A DNA stretch of 64,000 nt from Wylensekiella montiformis (GCF_009697385.1 NZ_VUNL01000006.1:1-64000); one strand, 5' to 3'. Shown: positions 8,327 through 19,479, counted from the first letter of the stretch. Translations and numbers: made by a program. The notes: generated by a model from the letters alone, not told the origin.

Positions 8327-9574
8327 TCACTCGGAATCCAGATCAAGCACTGCCTGCGCAGCTCCCATGATTCCGATCAAAGCGTGTTCAAACGTCAAGG
8401 CTCCCTGAAGATAGACATTATAAGGCGCGCGCATCGGGCCATCTGCACTGAACTCAATAGATGCGCCCTGTACAAAGGTACCGGCAGCCATAATAATCTT
8501 ATCCGCATACCCGGGCATATCCCACGGCTCCGGCGCCGCGTAAGAATCCACAGGCGAATATTTCTGTATTCCGCCGCAAAAAGCAATCAATTTTTCCGCA
8601 GACCCCAGTTCAATAGCCTGTATGATGTCTCCGCGGATGTCTGTGGGAAGCGGCAGCGTCTTATACCCCAGCTTGGCAAACATCCCTGCGGCAAACAAGG
8701 CTCCCTTTATAGCCTGCGCTACCACATGAGGCGCGAGGAACAACCCTTGGAACAAAAGGCGGTTATTGGCAAGACTGGCACCCAGCTCATCCCCCATCCC
8801 CGGTGCCGTCAGCCGGTAAGATGCCAGCTCCACCAGTTCGTCCTTTCCTGCAATATAGCCGCCGGCAGGAGCAATACCACCGCCCGGATTTTTGATCAGC
8901 GAACCGGCCATGATATCCGCACCGGCCTGCGTCGGTTCCAGCGTATCAACAAATTCGCCATAACAATTATCGACAAAACAGATGCAATCCGGCTTGATAC
9001 GGTGTACCTCGTCCGTAATCACACGGATATCCTCCACCGACAAAGGATTGCGCATACTGTAACCACGGGAACGCTGAATTTCAACCATTTTGGTTTTCTC
9101 AGAGATCACGCTTTTTATGCCATCCAGATCCACCCTGCCGTCAATCATCGGCAATTCATTGTAAAGAATACCAAACTCTTTCAACGAACCAGCGCTGGGA
9201 TGATCATAGCCAATGACCGTCTGCATCGTATCATACGGTTTTCCTGTAAGCGAAACCAGCTCATCCCCCGGACGCAGAATGCCGAACAGCACCGTAGCCA
9301 GTGCATGTGTTCCGGAAACAAACTGCGTGCGGACCAAAGCGCGTTCAGCACCGAAGACCTTCGCATAAAGCTCTTCCAACTTGCCGCGGCCGATATCATC
9401 ATAAGCATAGCCCGTTGTGGTATTAAAATGAGCATCTGACACCCTGCATTCACGCATGGCATCGAGAACCTTCAACGTATTCGCTTCTGCTACGTCCTCC
9501 ACATGTCGAAAAAGAGGATCGGACTCTTTGAGTACCTCTTCTTTCAGATCCTGTACTTTCTTTGAAAATGACAC
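8327..9574 (-). CDS. PLP enzyme, aluminium-resistance / methionine gamma-lyase-like family
   Basis: A 415-residue fold-type I pyridoxal-phosphate enzyme of the family annotated as aluminium resistance protein or methionine gamma-lyase family protein. FVSGTHALATVLFG, VDNCYGEFV (PLP-binding Asp) and GSLIKNPGGG (Schiff-base Lys) are visible in order. The true substrate is not known for the family; sulfur amino acid elimination is a guess from homology. The start is GTG behind GAGGAG. It lies 5 bases after hflX on the same strand, an arrangement seen in many Firmicutes. Confidence 0.88.
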   Translation of the reverse strand: MSFSKKVQDLKEEVLKESDPLFRHVEDVAEANTLKVLDAMRECRVSDAHFNTTTGYAYDDIGRGKLEELYAKVFGAERALVRTQFVSGTHALATVLFGILRPGDELVSLTGKPYDTMQTVIGYDHPSAGSLKEFGILYNELPMIDGRVDLDGIKSVISEKTKMVEIQRSRGYSMRNPLSVEDIRVITDEVHRIKPDCICFVDNCYGEFVDTLEPTQAGADIMAGSLIKNPGGGIAPAGGYIAGKDELVELASYRLTAPGMGDELGASLANNRLLFQGLFLAPHVVAQAIKGALFAAGMFAKLGYKTLPLPTDIRGDIIQAIELGSAEKLIAFCGGIQKYSPVDSYAAPEPWDMPGYADKIIMAAGTFVQGASIEFSADGPMRAPYNVYLQGALTFEHALIGIMGAAQAVLDLDSE

Positions 9575-9579
9575 AACTA

Positions 9580-11382
9580 TTACTCCTCACTATATTTTTC
9601 AAACGGCTCTCTTTCCGAGGCGGGAAGGCTGACCGTCAGCCGTGTCCCTTCCGCCGCATATTCCGTACTGCGTACCGCATGAAGCTGATGCAGTCTCGTG
9701 ATCGCTCCGCCATCGCTGAAAGGAATCAGCAGCTTCATCGTTACCCGGCTTTCCCGGAAAAACTGCTCGATCCGGCGCTGCAATTCCGCCAAATTTTCGC
9801 CAGTACGAGCAGAAACGCATATCCCCTCACGTCCCTGCAGCATTCTGGCACGGACACTCTCATTTTCCATACAATCTGCCTTATTGAACACATAGAAGGT
9901 CGGTTTCTGGTCAGCCCGAAGCTCCTGCAACACTTCAATCACAGCGGCGATCTGCTGCTCATACTGCTCACAGCTGCAATCGACCACATGAAGCAGCAGA
10001 TCCGCCTCCTGAACTTCCTCCAAAGTGGCCCGGAATGCCGACACCAGCGTATGCGGCAGTTTCCGGACAAACCCCACCGTATCGGTCAGCAAAATTTCCT
10101 GCTGTTCAGGCAAAACAAGATGACGTGTCGTCGGATCCAGCGTAGCAAACAACTTATCCTCGGCCAGCACCTCTGCGCCGGTCAGTTTATTGAGCAGCGT
10201 CGATTTGCCCGCATTCGTATAGCCGACCAGAGCAACCAACGGAATGCGCGATTCCCTGCGCCGCAGCCGATGCATCGACCGGCGCTCCTTAATTTCATCG
10301 AGCTGCTTTTCCACATCATGAATTTTCGTATAGATACGCCGCCGATCGACCTCCAGCTTAGTCTCGCCGGGTCCGCGCGTTCCAATTCCGCCGCCCAGAC
10401 GCGACAGCGACAAGCCCTGTCCGCCCAGACGCGGAAGGTTATACTTCAGCTGTGCCAGTTCAACCTGAAGCTTTCCCTCTCTGGAACGGGCCCGTTGGGC
10501 AAAAATGTCCAAAATCAGCGCCGTCCTGTCAATGACTTTAATTCCGAGTACCTGTTCAAGATTATACTGCTGGGAGGGTGTGAGCTCATCATCCAGAATC
10601 AGCAGGCTTGCCCCGCGATTCTGAATTTCCATCGCCATTTCTGCAACCTTTCCCTTCCCAAGGAAAAAAGCCGCGTCCGGGCGGTCCCGATGTTGTATAA
10701 AGGTCCCGACGACGACAGCGCCGGCCGTTTCAGCCAAGCATTCCAGCTCATGAACGGATTCTTCTATCGTCTGCCCTGATCGTCCCGAACAGGCAAGACC
10801 GGCCAGTATAGCACGCTCTTCCTCCTCCTTGGTCGTTTTGGCGGTCTGCGCACCGAGCTTTTTATTGACAGCCAAAATAAGCCGGGGCAAATGGACTTGG
10901 TTCAGAATCCGTTCGGACACAGGGCCAAATGAGGAAAGTTCTTCCATACCATCAGCACCGGTCTCACCGGAAAGGAATCCCAAAGCACCGATTATACTGC
11001 CGTCCTGACTTCTGCCAATGGCCGCCATACAGTCAAACCGCAAACGGCGCAGCGAAGAAAGATCCGGTTCGCTCAGCCTCACATCCCCGCTTGGATGCGT
11101 ATGGATGCACCGTATTCCTGAAAGACGCCGGTCCGACCTGCTCTGACGGTGTATTGCAGGCAAATCTACCGTGTCTGCATCCCCCAAAGAAACCTGAACC
11201 ACTTTCCCCTGACGATTGACATAGACCGCCACTTCACGATCCAGCGTATCCGTAATCCCAACCAGCCGCGCATTCAGCTCACGCGTTGACAACTGGCCGA
11301 TCGGAACAGATAACTCATAGATCGACTTGAGCTGTTCCAGCAAATAAGTTTTGATATTGGCCAGATTTCCAGCAACCTGCAT
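9580..11382 (-). CDS. hflX: HflX, ribosome-associated GTPase with N-terminal JAMM-like domain
   Basis: GTPase that binds the 50S subunit and splits stalled or stressed ribosomes. The classical HflX region starts near residue 195: HflX glycine-rich segment LGGGIGTRGPGETKLE (about 329-344), G1 GYTNAGKST (387-395), G3 DTVGF and G4 NKAD. At 600 residues it is about 170 longer than bacterial HflX of the Escherichia coli type because of an N-terminal domain holding HTHPSGDVRLSEPD (residues 94-107), a full JAMM/MPN metalloprotease pattern HxH-x7-S-x2-D. The start ATG follows GGTGAGG. It precedes the PLP enzyme gene. Confidence 0.95.
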   Translation of the reverse strand: MQVAGNLANIKTYLLEQLKSIYELSVPIGQLSTRELNARLVGITDTLDREVAVYVNRQGKVVQVSLGDADTVDLPAIHRQSRSDRRLSGIRCIHTHPSGDVRLSEPDLSSLRRLRFDCMAAIGRSQDGSIIGALGFLSGETGADGMEELSSFGPVSERILNQVHLPRLILAVNKKLGAQTAKTTKEEEERAILAGLACSGRSGQTIEESVHELECLAETAGAVVVGTFIQHRDRPDAAFFLGKGKVAEMAMEIQNRGASLLILDDELTPSQQYNLEQVLGIKVIDRTALILDIFAQRARSREGKLQVELAQLKYNLPRLGGQGLSLSRLGGGIGTRGPGETKLEVDRRRIYTKIHDVEKQLDEIKERRSMHRLRRRESRIPLVALVGYTNAGKSTLLNKLTGAEVLAEDKLFATLDPTTRHLVLPEQQEILLTDTVGFVRKLPHTLVSAFRATLEEVQEADLLLHVVDCSCEQYEQQIAAVIEVLQELRADQKPTFYVFNKADCMENESVRARMLQGREGICVSARTGENLAELQRRIEQFFRESRVTMKLLIPFSDGGAITRLHQLHAVRSTEYAAEGTRLTVSLPASEREPFEKYSEE

Positions 11383-11397
11383 AACTTCGCCTCACCT

Positions 11398-12399
11398 TCA
11401 ACCGCGATTGACAATATTGGAAATATGCTTCAGCGTGATGGAAAGTGTTCCATCGGCATTATTGTTGAATTCCACGTACTCCGTATTATCAAAATAGTCC
11501 GTTGGAATGGTCAATTCAATTCCAGTATCTGTTTTTAATTTATGCTTGCAGACTCTTTTCAATGTCGCTTCCTGATCCATGCGGACCGGCTCGGTAAAAC
11601 CGGCGTCACGAATCGCCTGATCGAAATCGGCCTGCATCGCCGGATTTTCCCGAAAAATTTCTTTTCCTGCCTCGGCAAGATCCAGTTCATCCGATGTCTG
11701 CATATTCTCCGTCACATAGCTCTTAACCGCCGCTTCTGTCGAAACCTTGTCCTGTCCGTAAGCCTCGGCGACTTTTGCAGCCGTTTTGCTGAGATTTCGC
11801 ATCGCCTCCTTCGGAGACGGCGTCAGGCTGCATTCCAGCAGGATCTCAGGAAAAACAAACAGAGCATTGCCATCTATCGTATATTTTTTCGCGCAGACCG
11901 ATACCTCACGGCTCTCTGTATCAATAAACGCAAATTCATCCATTTTCTGGGTAAGATTGGGCATGATGGAATAATGATTGATGATTTCATTCCGTATGCC
12001 GTGTTCCGTCTGGCTGACCTGATGCGTATACCCTATATGACTGTTCGATTTAAACACGACCAATTTCCGGCAGTCGTCGATGCGGACATCCGCAACAATG
12101 ATATCCGCCGAAGCCATCTCCTCCGCGTGAACAAAGGCATTTTCCAGCGTATGCGCGATTTCCTTGGAAAAAGCAACAAAATCGGACGCTCCGCGAAGAT
12201 ACGAATCCATATTCTGCTGAAAAACGCTGTCCTCATAAAAACTCCCCGGCTTGGCGTCCTGACTGCCCCAGGATTTTTCGATATGACGGGACAGAAAGGT
12301 TTCAATACTATCCTGCACGGGAAGTAACTCATCCGAATACACTGTCATACCGGACTGGAAATCCAAAATATGCAAAATAGCTTTATCAATAATAATCAC
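11398..12399 (-). CDS. Nucleoid-associated protein, NdpA/YejK-like
   Basis: A 333-residue protein resembling the 37-kDa nucleoid-associated family: N-terminal AILHILDFQSG opening, central DDCRKLVVFKSNSH and C-terminal FNNNADGTLSITLKHISNI. The family is found on the nucleoid in proteobacteria; its exact function is unclear. The start is GTG, overlapping the stop of the upstream gene by 4 bases (GTGA), so these two genes are coupled. hflX follows 15 bases later. Confidence 0.75.
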   Translation of the reverse strand: MIIIDKAILHILDFQSGMTVYSDELLPVQDSIETFLSRHIEKSWGSQDAKPGSFYEDSVFQQNMDSYLRGASDFVAFSKEIAHTLENAFVHAEEMASADIIVADVRIDDCRKLVVFKSNSHIGYTHQVSQTEHGIRNEIINHYSIMPNLTQKMDEFAFIDTESREVSVCAKKYTIDGNALFVFPEILLECSLTPSPKEAMRNLSKTAAKVAEAYGQDKVSTEAAVKSYVTENMQTSDELDLAEAGKEIFRENPAMQADFDQAIRDAGFTEPVRMDQEATLKRVCKHKLKTDTGIELTIPTDYFDNTEYVEFNNNADGTLSITLKHISNIVNRG

Positions 12400-13121
12400 G
12401 ATTCACTCTTCCCTTTCACGGCCTCTTTCTTGTTCGCCGCTTCTGTTTCCGCCCGCTTACGAATTTCCTGCAGACGCGGCAGAAGACGCTGATGAAGTTT
12501 TTCCTCAAGCTCCGGAAGCTCGTTGGAATCAAAATCATAATTCACGTCCGGGATATTCCAGATGCGGGCTTCCGCAAAAAATTCATCCCGGTATATATTA
12601 TAATAAAGGGTAAAACTGCTCTCAAGAGAAAAATCCACATAGTCCACAACAATATAGGACCCATTGTTGATCTTAACCGGCTGTGCCGGCCGGATGAAAA
12701 GAGAAAACCCTTCCAGTTCCTCCGGCAGTTCCCTGCCCAATGCCCACTCCGTGATCTTTTTATCCGAAACAATGCTGCTTAACGTTTTGGGATTAAAGGT
12801 TTCCATATCCATAAGCAAGAATTCAAGCTGCTTGCGCAGAAGATGCTCAAAGGATTCCAGACCGGCGGTAATGTATTCAATCCGGCAGAATTCAATCAGA
12901 CCGATTTTCAGGCGCAGTTTATACTCATGCGTCTCTTCATGAAAATAAAGAATCACGCTCGTATGGCGGTCTTTATTTTCATAGCGGCAAAGATCATACG
13001 TATCTTTCCCGACGGATACGGTGCGATCCAGATGAAAGCCATGCCATTCCTCCGGCAGCTGATCCATATAGCCCCAATGCTCCGTCTCCGCTCTGACTTT
13101 TTCTATCGTCTCATCCTTCAA
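12396..13121 (-). CDS. Hypothetical protein, coupled to the nucleoid-associated protein gene
   Basis: I do not recognise this 241-residue protein. It is acidic and soluble-looking, without signal peptide or membrane helix, with alternating beta-like segments (SVILYFHEETHEYKLRLKIG) and a charged C-terminal coiled-coil-like tail rich in Lys, Glu and Ala. The most plausible start is TTG, about 10 bases after GGCGGG. Translational coupling to the downstream gene suggests a shared role. Confidence 0.7.
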   Translation of the reverse strand: MKDETIEKVRAETEHWGYMDQLPEEWHGFHLDRTVSVGKDTYDLCRYENKDRHTSVILYFHEETHEYKLRLKIGLIEFCRIEYITAGLESFEHLLRKQLEFLLMDMETFNPKTLSSIVSDKKITEWALGRELPEELEGFSLFIRPAQPVKINNGSYIVVDYVDFSLESSFTLYYNIYRDEFFAEARIWNIPDVNYDFDSNELPELEEKLHQRLLPRLQEIRKRAETEAANKKEAVKGKSES

Positions 13122-13178
13122 ATCATTTGCACCCGCCTTTCTCCATTCGCAGCACTACAAAAGATAATTATAACATGA

Positions 13179-13208
13179 AAAACGGTGCAGGAACACCCCG
13201 CACCGTTT
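13179..13208 (-). terminator. Terminator of the pyr operon
   Basis: AAACGGTGC and its complement around an 11-base loop, followed on the minus strand by TTTTTC. It stands 43 bases after the pyrE stop and ends the pyrimidine operon. Confidence 0.85.
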
Positions 13209-13251
13209 ACATCGGCCTGCAAAAGGCCATGTCTCCAATCAAAAACACGCT

Positions 13252-13833
13252 TTATTTTCCTGTGCGACCTCTCTTCGTGAGCGGTTTGCCTTGTTGACAG
13301 AGCGGACACTCTTCCGGTTTATATGCCTCCACATCGAGATGCAGCAGCGCCGTACAAGGAACGTCACCGAAGCTGACCTTTCCGCCGCTGCGATCCACGA
13401 GCATGCTTACCGCTACCGGCACGCCGCCATGCTCTTTGACGACATCAATGACTTCCTTGATCGATCCGCCGGTTGTAACAATATCTTCAACAATGAGGAC
13501 CCGCTCGCCTTCATGCAGAGAAAAACCGCGGCGAAAGGTCATCTTCCCATTCACGCGTTCAGTAAAAATCGCGCGCGTTCCCAGCGCTTTTCCTGTTTCA
13601 TGCGCCAACAGGATACCGCCGGTCACGGGGCCGACCACTGTCTCAATCCGGGCGTCTTTAAATTTTTCCGCCATCGCTTCGCAAAGCTGCTGCGTATATT
13701 TCGGATGCTGCAGCACGTTAAACTTCTCGACATAATGCGGGCTGTGCAGTCCCGAGGTCAGCAAAAAATGACCATTCATGATCGCATTGGTCTTGACCAG
13801 CAGTTCCTTTACTTCCTGTTCCGTCATCATCAT
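13252..13833 (-). CDS. pyrE: PyrE, orotate phosphoribosyltransferase
   Basis: Fifth step of UMP synthesis: orotate plus PRPP gives OMP. The 193-residue protein carries the PRPP-binding motif VLIVEDIVTTGGS and the flexible-loop region TERVNGKMTFRRGF. The C-terminal tail has a CPLC pair, common in Firmicute PyrE. It overlaps pyrF by 4 bases and is the last gene of the operon. Confidence 0.96.
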   Translation of the reverse strand: MMMTEQEVKELLVKTNAIMNGHFLLTSGLHSPHYVEKFNVLQHPKYTQQLCEAMAEKFKDARIETVVGPVTGGILLAHETGKALGTRAIFTERVNGKMTFRRGFSLHEGERVLIVEDIVTTGGSIKEVIDVVKEHGGVPVAVSMLVDRSGGKVSFGDVPCTALLHLDVEAYKPEECPLCQQGKPLTKRGRTGK

Positions 13834-14543
13834 ACCGTCTCCATTTCTTTTAAAATCGCATCAGCAGCCGCTCCGGGATCCGCAGCAGCACGTATAGGAC
13901 GGCCGATCACCAAATGGCTGGCGCCTGCCCGCAGAGCTGCGGCCGGCGTCGCAATACGGCTTTGATCATCGGTCGATGCGCCGGCCGGCCGCACCCCCGG
14001 CGTGACGATCAGGAAATCGGGGCCGCAGGCCTTACGGATCAGTGCAGCCTCCTGCGGCGAAGCAACCACGCCATCCAGACCGGCCTGTTTCGCCAGCGAC
14101 GCATAGCGCACGACCGCATCGGAAATCGGCAGCGCCTGCCCCAAACCATCCCAGTCTTTCTGCCCGATACTGGTAAGCACCGTCACAGCAATCAATTTCG
14201 GACAGACAAAGCCGAGTCTTGCCGCTTCTTCATGCAGACGATCCGCAGACGTTTTCATCATGGTATAGCCACCGCCCGCATGCACATTGAGCATCGAAGC
14301 GCCAAGACACATCAAAGAGCAAAGGCCTCCGGCAACGGTATTGGGAATATCGTGCAGCTTCAGGTCCAGAAAAACATGTTTGCCCTGTTCCCGCAGCCAG
14401 GTCACGGCCTCAGGGCCGACACGATAAAACAGCTCCATGCCTACTTTATAATAACCTACACGATCGCCCAACACGCTGACCAGTGATCGGACATTCTCCA
14501 TGGTATGAAAATCCAGTGCGGCAATCAAGCGTTCATCCGACAT
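13830..14543 (-). CDS. pyrF: PyrF, orotidine 5'-phosphate decarboxylase
   Basis: Last step of UMP synthesis, OMP decarboxylation. The catalytic motif FLDLKLHDIPNTV (Asp-Lys-x-x-Asp) is intact, as is the phosphate-binding VIGRPIRAA. I start at MSDERLIAALD (237 residues): GGAG sits nine bases upstream, whereas the earlier GTG is too close to it. It lies 22 bases after pyrD. Confidence 0.96.
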   Translation of the reverse strand: MSDERLIAALDFHTMENVRSLVSVLGDRVGYYKVGMELFYRVGPEAVTWLREQGKHVFLDLKLHDIPNTVAGGLCSLMCLGASMLNVHAGGGYTMMKTSADRLHEEAARLGFVCPKLIAVTVLTSIGQKDWDGLGQALPISDAVVRYASLAKQAGLDGVVASPQEAALIRKACGPDFLIVTPGVRPAGASTDDQSRIATPAAALRAGASHLVIGRPIRAAADPGAAADAILKEMETV

Positions 14544-14565
14544 AACAAGCACTCTCCTTTATCCT

Positions 14566-15501
14566 CTATCCCAGCTGAACCTTACCCACCAGATCCCGTA
14601 TGGATTCCATATGACGGCAGGACAAATAATCATCCAAACCGTCGCATATTTTCATCGTAACAGACGGATCGACAAAATTGGCAGTGCCTACAGCCACTGC
14701 ACTGGCACCGGCCAGAAAGAATTCCACTGCGTCTTCCCAGCACGAAATTCCTCCCATGCCGATGATCGGTATCCGGACCGCCTGAGCCACCTGCCAGACC
14801 ATGCGCAGCGCAACCGGTTTGACACATGGACCAGAAAGTCCGCCCGTGATATTCCCCAGAGTCGGCCGGCATGTATGGATGTCGATTTCCATGCCCATAA
14901 GGGTATTGATCAAAGAAAGTACATCCGCACCAGCGTCCTCCGCTGCTTTCGCCATTTCGACAATATCTGTGACATTCGGCGAAAGCTTGAGAATCACCGG
15001 TTTTTTCGTCCGCTTTTTCGCCTCACGCACCACAGCAGCGGCGGCTTTCGGATCTGTGCCGAATACAATACCGCCCTCCTTTACGTTCGGGCAGGAGACG
15101 TTGAGTTCAATCGCTGCAACGCCCGGAACATCCAGCATTTCAGCCAGAACGCCGTATTCTTCCGCCGTATTCCCGGAAATATTGACAATAACATTCATCC
15201 CATACTGCTGGATCCGCGGAAGAATATCCTTCAAAAAAATATTCACCCCGGGATTTTCCAAGCCGATGCAGTTCAGCATCCCCATCGGAGTTTCCGTGAT
15301 GCGAACTCCGTCATTTCCCCGGCGCGGCTTCAGCGTCGTTCCTTTGACCATGACTCCGCCCAGCCGGGACAGATCGACAAACTCTGCAAATTCCTCGCCG
15401 AAACCGAACGTTCCCGATGCTGTAAGAACCGGCGTATTCATCTCGATACCGGCAAGGTTCGTATGCAGCCTGACATCACGAGGATTCATCGTCCGGCTCA
15501 T
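14566..15501 (-). CDS. pyrD: PyrD, dihydroorotate dehydrogenase class 1B catalytic subunit
   Basis: FMN enzyme oxidising dihydroorotate to orotate. The 311-residue length, the active-site cysteine in ELNVSCPNV and the adjacent pyrK mark it as the NAD-linked class 1B enzyme. FMN-binding [11 protein letters not shown] is visible near the C-terminus. The ATG follows GGGGAGG and overlaps the pyrK stop by 4 bases (ATGA). Confidence 0.96.
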   Translation of the reverse strand: MSRTMNPRDVRLHTNLAGIEMNTPVLTASGTFGFGEEFAEFVDLSRLGGVMVKGTTLKPRRGNDGVRITETPMGMLNCIGLENPGVNIFLKDILPRIQQYGMNVIVNISGNTAEEYGVLAEMLDVPGVAAIELNVSCPNVKEGGIVFGTDPKAAAAVVREAKKRTKKPVILKLSPNVTDIVEMAKAAEDAGADVLSLINTLMGMEIDIHTCRPTLGNITGGLSGPCVKPVALRMVWQVAQAVRIPIIGMGGISCWEDAVEFFLAGASAVAVGTANFVDPSVTMKICDGLDDYLSCRHMESIRDLVGKVQLG

Positions 15502-16265
15502 GCGAACACCTCCCCTGCTTCAAAAACCGGTCCGTCTTTGCAAACCTTCCTGCGGTTTCCATCCGTCGTATCAATAGAGCAGGACAGGCAGGCTCCAAGG
15601 CCGCATCCCATGCGCTTTTCCAGCGACACCTGACAGCGCACGCCATGTTCCTTGGCAATCCGGGCTATTCCACGCATCATAACTTCTGGACCGCAAGCTG
15701 TGATCAAATCATAATCGCCGCGCTGCAAAAGATCCGGCAGCAGGGTCGTTGTAAATCCTTTTATCCCCAGCGAACCATCGTCCGTTGTACAAAATATCTT
15801 TTCCGCATAGGGCGCGTATAGGTTTTGCCAAAAAAGCTCCGCCGCGGATCTTCCGCCCATAAGGACAGCTGCTTTCCCTTTCATTGCCGCCGCGTAAAAC
15901 AGTACCGGCGAGAGTCCCATACCACCGCCGACAATCAAAGGATGGCGTACCCCACAGTCAAATCCGTGTCCCAGAGGCCCCAACAAGTTGACCCGTTCGC
16001 CGGTAACCAGACCAGCCATCGCTTCTGTCCCGCGGCCAACCACACGATAAATAAAGGCAACGGTTCCCCGTTTCCGATCCGCTTCTGCTACACCTACCGG
16101 CCGACGCAAGAGGAAGCTCCCGGTCAAAATCCGCAGATGAACAAACTGGCCCGGACGGGCAAGCTCCGCAATCTGCGGAGCCTCCACCTCCATGCGAAAC
16201 ACCTTATCCGCCAGTTCCTGCTGAACAAGGACACGCGCATTCTCTGAAACCTTATGCAAGATCAT
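15498..16265 (-). CDS. pyrK: PyrK, electron-transfer subunit of dihydroorotate dehydrogenase B
   Basis: FAD/[2Fe-2S] subunit passing electrons from PyrD to NAD+. The 255-residue protein shows the flavin-binding PGQFVHLR and [10 protein letters not shown] motifs and a C-terminal ferredoxin-like cluster site with four cysteines (CGLGACLSC...VCKDGP). The ATG at MILHKV is favoured over two GTG codons just upstream because AGGCGG precedes it. It overlaps the end of carB by 14 bases. Confidence 0.95.
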   Translation of the reverse strand: MILHKVSENARVLVQQELADKVFRMEVEAPQIAELARPGQFVHLRILTGSFLLRRPVGVAEADRKRGTVAFIYRVVGRGTEAMAGLVTGERVNLLGPLGHGFDCGVRHPLIVGGGMGLSPVLFYAAAMKGKAAVLMGGRSAAELFWQNLYAPYAEKIFCTTDDGSLGIKGFTTTLLPDLLQRGDYDLITACGPEVMMRGIARIAKEHGVRCQVSLEKRMGCGLGACLSCSIDTTDGNRRKVCKDGPVFEAGEVFA

Positions 16266-19200
16266 CACCACCGCCTACATAATCCTGTATCGCCAGCGAA
16301 TAAACCAGCCGGCTTTCCCTCATAAAGGAGAGCACGCGAAGTACTTCCCATGCCGTATCCAGTGAGGTAAGGCAGGCAATTCCATGTTCGACAGTAGCAC
16401 GGCGAATCTTAAAGCCGTCTTTCAGAGAATGTTTTCCCTGAGTCAGTGTGTTGATGACCATATTGATTTTTCCGGTCTTGATTCGTTCGATGATATCTGT
16501 GCTGCGCTCATGAACCTTGCCGACAACCTCTACATCGATACCCATCGACTGAATCGCCTTCGCCGTCCCCTCCGTCGCCGCAATCTGGAAATTCAGATCC
16601 GCGAAAGCTTTCGCCAGCTGCATCATCTCATCTTTATCCTTATCCGCGACGGTAAACAGCACGCATCCCTTAATGGGGACATTGATTCCGGAGCCAATGA
16701 TCGCCTTATAAAGCGCCCGGGCGTAATTATAGTCGATCCCCATCACTTCGCCCGTAGATTTCATCTCCGGTCCCAGAGCAATATCCACGTCTGTCATTTT
16801 CGCAAAGGAAAAAACCGGTGCCTTGACCGCGACATACGGCCTTGGCGGTACCAATCCGGAATGATATCCCAGTTCCTTCAGCGTCGCGCCCAGCGCAATC
16901 CGGGTAGCCAGATTCACCATCTTGACATCCGTTACCTTGGACAGGAACGGTACCGTACGCGAGGAGCGAGGATTGACCTCGATGATGTAGACTTCATTAT
17001 CGACAACGACAAACTGAATATTCAGCAGGCCCTTGACATGCAGCGCAACCGCCAAGCGCTTCGTGTAATCAATAATCGTGTAAATGACTTTGGACGGAAG
17101 CGTCTGCGGAGGATACACCGCAATGCTGTCGCCAGAATGAACGCCAGCCCGCTCCACATGTTCCATGATACCGGGAATAACGACATCGACGCCATCGGAA
17201 ATACCATCGACTTCCACCTCGGTGCCCTGCATATAACGGTCAACGAGAACAGGATGATCCGGCGTCACCTTAACCGCACGGCTCATGTAATCGCGCAGCT
17301 CTTCCTCATTGTAGACAATCTCCATAGCGCGGCCGCCCAGAACATAAGACGGACGAACCATGACCGGATAGCCAATTCGCTCCGCTCCCGAAATCGCATC
17401 CTCAAGATTCGTGACACTGATGCCCTGCGGGCGGGGAATTTTTGTCTGCGTGAGGACTTCATCAAAGCGTTCACGGTCTTCTGCACGGTCGATATCATCC
17501 ACTGATGTGCCGAATACCTTGACGCCGGCTTTCTGCAGCGATGCCGCCAGATTAATGGCCGTTTGGCCGCCGAACTGGACAATGACGCCTTCCGGTTTTT
17601 CCTTATCGATGATATTCAGGACATCTTCCGTCGTAAGCGGCTCAAAGTACAACCGATCGGAAATATCAAAATCGGTAGATACCGTCTCCGGATTATTGTT
17701 GACAATAATCGCTTCAATGCCCATCTCGCGCAGCGCCCAGACCGAATGAACCGAACAATAGTCAAATTCCACCCCCTGCCCGATACGAATCGGCCCGGAG
17801 CCAAGAACCACGACCTTACGCGCCTTGGAAACCTTCACTTCATCCTGCTGTGCATGGAACGTGGAGTAATAATACGGAGTCGCGGCCTCGAACTCGGCAG
17901 CGCAGGTATCCACCATCTTATAGCAAGGCAAAATGTTCATGCTCTTGCGGGTCGTGCGAATCTCATCGGCTGTCTTGCCCGTGATTTCCGCAATGGACAC
18001 ATCGGCAAGCCCCACATTTTTCGCGGCCAGCATGTGTTTCGGCGTCAGAGGCTCCGAAGCCAGCGCCACTTCCACATCGGTAATATTCTTGATCTTATGG
18101 ATGAACCATTTATCCACCTTCGTGATATCGTGAATCTCATCGACCGTAGCGATGCCGCGGCGCAGAGCTTCAGCGATCACAAAGATACGCTCATCGTTAA
18201 TTCGGGCCAGATTCTTTTTGACGCGTGCATCGTCCCATTCGTCCATCTTATCCATATGAAGCCGATGCACTCCGATTTCCAGCGAACGCACCGCTTTGAG
18301 AATCGCGCCTTCGAAGTGACGGTCAATGCTCATGACTTCGCCCGTCGCCTTCATCTGCGTTCCCAGCGTACGATCAGCATAAACGAATTTATCAAACGGC
18401 CAGCGTGGGAATTTGACGACGCAGTAGTCCAACGCCGGCTCGAAGCAGGCTTTGGTTTTCTGCGTAACCGCATTAGTAATCTCGTCGAGGGTATAGCCAA
18501 TGGCGATTTTAGCGGAAACCTTGGCGATCGGATAACCGGTTGCCTTGGAGGCCAGCGCCGAAGAACGGCTGACACGCGGATTTACCTCGATGACATAATA
18601 CTTATTGCTGTTCGGATCCAAGGCATACTGGGCATTGCAGCCGCCCTCAATGCCCAGTTCACGGATGATGCGCAGCGATGCGCTGCGGAGCATTTGATAT
18701 TCATGATCGGTAAGCGTCTGCGACGGCGCCACAACAATGGAATCACCAGTATGAACACCTACCGGGTCAAAGTTCTCCATATTGCAGACCGTAATGCAAT
18801 TATCATTGCCATCGCGCATGACTTCATACTCGATTTCCTTCCAGCCTGCTACACTGCGTTCAATAAGGACCTGACCGATCATGGAATAATTGAGTCCCTT
18901 GATCACAATATCAATAAGCTCTTCCTCATTCTCCGCAATGCCGCCGCCAGTTCCGCCCATGGTATAGGCCGGCCGAACGATGACCGGATAACCGATCTCA
19001 TTGGCAAATTCGACGGCAGACGGAACATCTTCAACGATCGTACTCTCCGGTATCGGCTCACCCAGCTTTTGCATCGTTTCCTTGAATTTTTCACGATCCT
19101 CAGCCTTTTCTATGGCCTCAAGCGGAGTACCGAGGAGTTCTACGCCATATTTATCCAGAACGCCGCGCTCCGACAGCTGAACCGCGAGGTTCAATCCTGC

Positions 19201-19479
19201 CTGACCGCCAAGCGTAGCCAAAAGCCCGTCCGGACGTTCCTTTGAAATAATTTCCTCCAAAAACTCCGGCGTCAGCGGTTCAATATAGACGCGGTCCGCA
19301 ATATGCGTATCCGTCATAATCGTCGCCGGATTCGAATTGACCAAAACGACTTCCAGGCCTTCTTCCTTCAGCGAGCGGCAGGCCTGTGAGCCTGCATAAT
19401 CAAATTCTGCCGCCTGTCCGATGATGATCGGGCCGGAGCCGATAACCATTACTTTTTTAAGATTTTCTTTTTTTGGCAC
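16252..19479 (-). CDS. carB: CarB, carbamoyl phosphate synthetase large subunit
   Basis: ATP-dependent synthesis of carbamoyl phosphate from bicarbonate and ammonia supplied by CarA. At 1075 residues it has the full duplicated ATP-grasp architecture: [17 protein letters not shown] near the start, the second copy [17 protein letters not shown] near residue 565, and a C-terminal MGS-like regulatory domain (about 940-1075). The start is GTG behind GGGGGA. It lies 3 bases after carA. Placement inside the pyr operon suggests control by pyrimidines rather than arginine. Confidence 0.98.
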   Translation of the reverse strand: MPKKENLKKVMVIGSGPIIIGQAAEFDYAGSQACRSLKEEGLEVVLVNSNPATIMTDTHIADRVYIEPLTPEFLEEIISKERPDGLLATLGGQAGLNLAVQLSERGVLDKYGVELLGTPLEAIEKAEDREKFKETMQKLGEPIPESTIVEDVPSAVEFANEIGYPVIVRPAYTMGGTGGGIAENEEELIDIVIKGLNYSMIGQVLIERSVAGWKEIEYEVMRDGNDNCITVCNMENFDPVGVHTGDSIVVAPSQTLTDHEYQMLRSASLRIIRELGIEGGCNAQYALDPNSNKYYVIEVNPRVSRSSALASKATGYPIAKVSAKIAIGYTLDEITNAVTQKTKACFEPALDYCVVKFPRWPFDKFVYADRTLGTQMKATGEVMSIDRHFEGAILKAVRSLEIGVHRLHMDKMDEWDDARVKKNLARINDERIFVIAEALRRGIATVDEIHDITKVDKWFIHKIKNITDVEVALASEPLTPKHMLAAKNVGLADVSIAEITGKTADEIRTTRKSMNILPCYKMVDTCAAEFEAATPYYYSTFHAQQDEVKVSKARKVVVLGSGPIRIGQGVEFDYCSVHSVWALREMGIEAIIVNNNPETVSTDFDISDRLYFEPLTTEDVLNIIDKEKPEGVIVQFGGQTAINLAASLQKAGVKVFGTSVDDIDRAEDRERFDEVLTQTKIPRPQGISVTNLEDAISGAERIGYPVMVRPSYVLGGRAMEIVYNEEELRDYMSRAVKVTPDHPVLVDRYMQGTEVEVDGISDGVDVVIPGIMEHVERAGVHSGDSIAVYPPQTLPSKVIYTIIDYTKRLAVALHVKGLLNIQFVVVDNEVYIIEVNPRSSRTVPFLSKVTDVKMVNLATRIALGATLKELGYHSGLVPPRPYVAVKAPVFSFAKMTDVDIALGPEMKSTGEVMGIDYNYARALYKAIIGSGINVPIKGCVLFTVADKDKDEMMQLAKAFADLNFQIAATEGTAKAIQSMGIDVEVVGKVHERSTDIIERIKTGKINMVINTLTQGKHSLKDGFKIRRATVEHGIACLTSLDTAWEVLRVLSFMRESRLVYSLAIQDYVGGGDDLA

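Noticed and set aside
8152-8346. A 64-codon minus frame after the PLP-enzyme gene
   Set aside because: It starts inside the preceding gene, lacks a ribosome site, and would cover the palindromic operator of the Crp/Fnr gene; not supported as a gene.
17563-19245. A 560-codon forward frame opposite carB
   Set aside because: Shadow of the GC-rich carB codons; no domain, no ribosome site, and carB is unambiguous.
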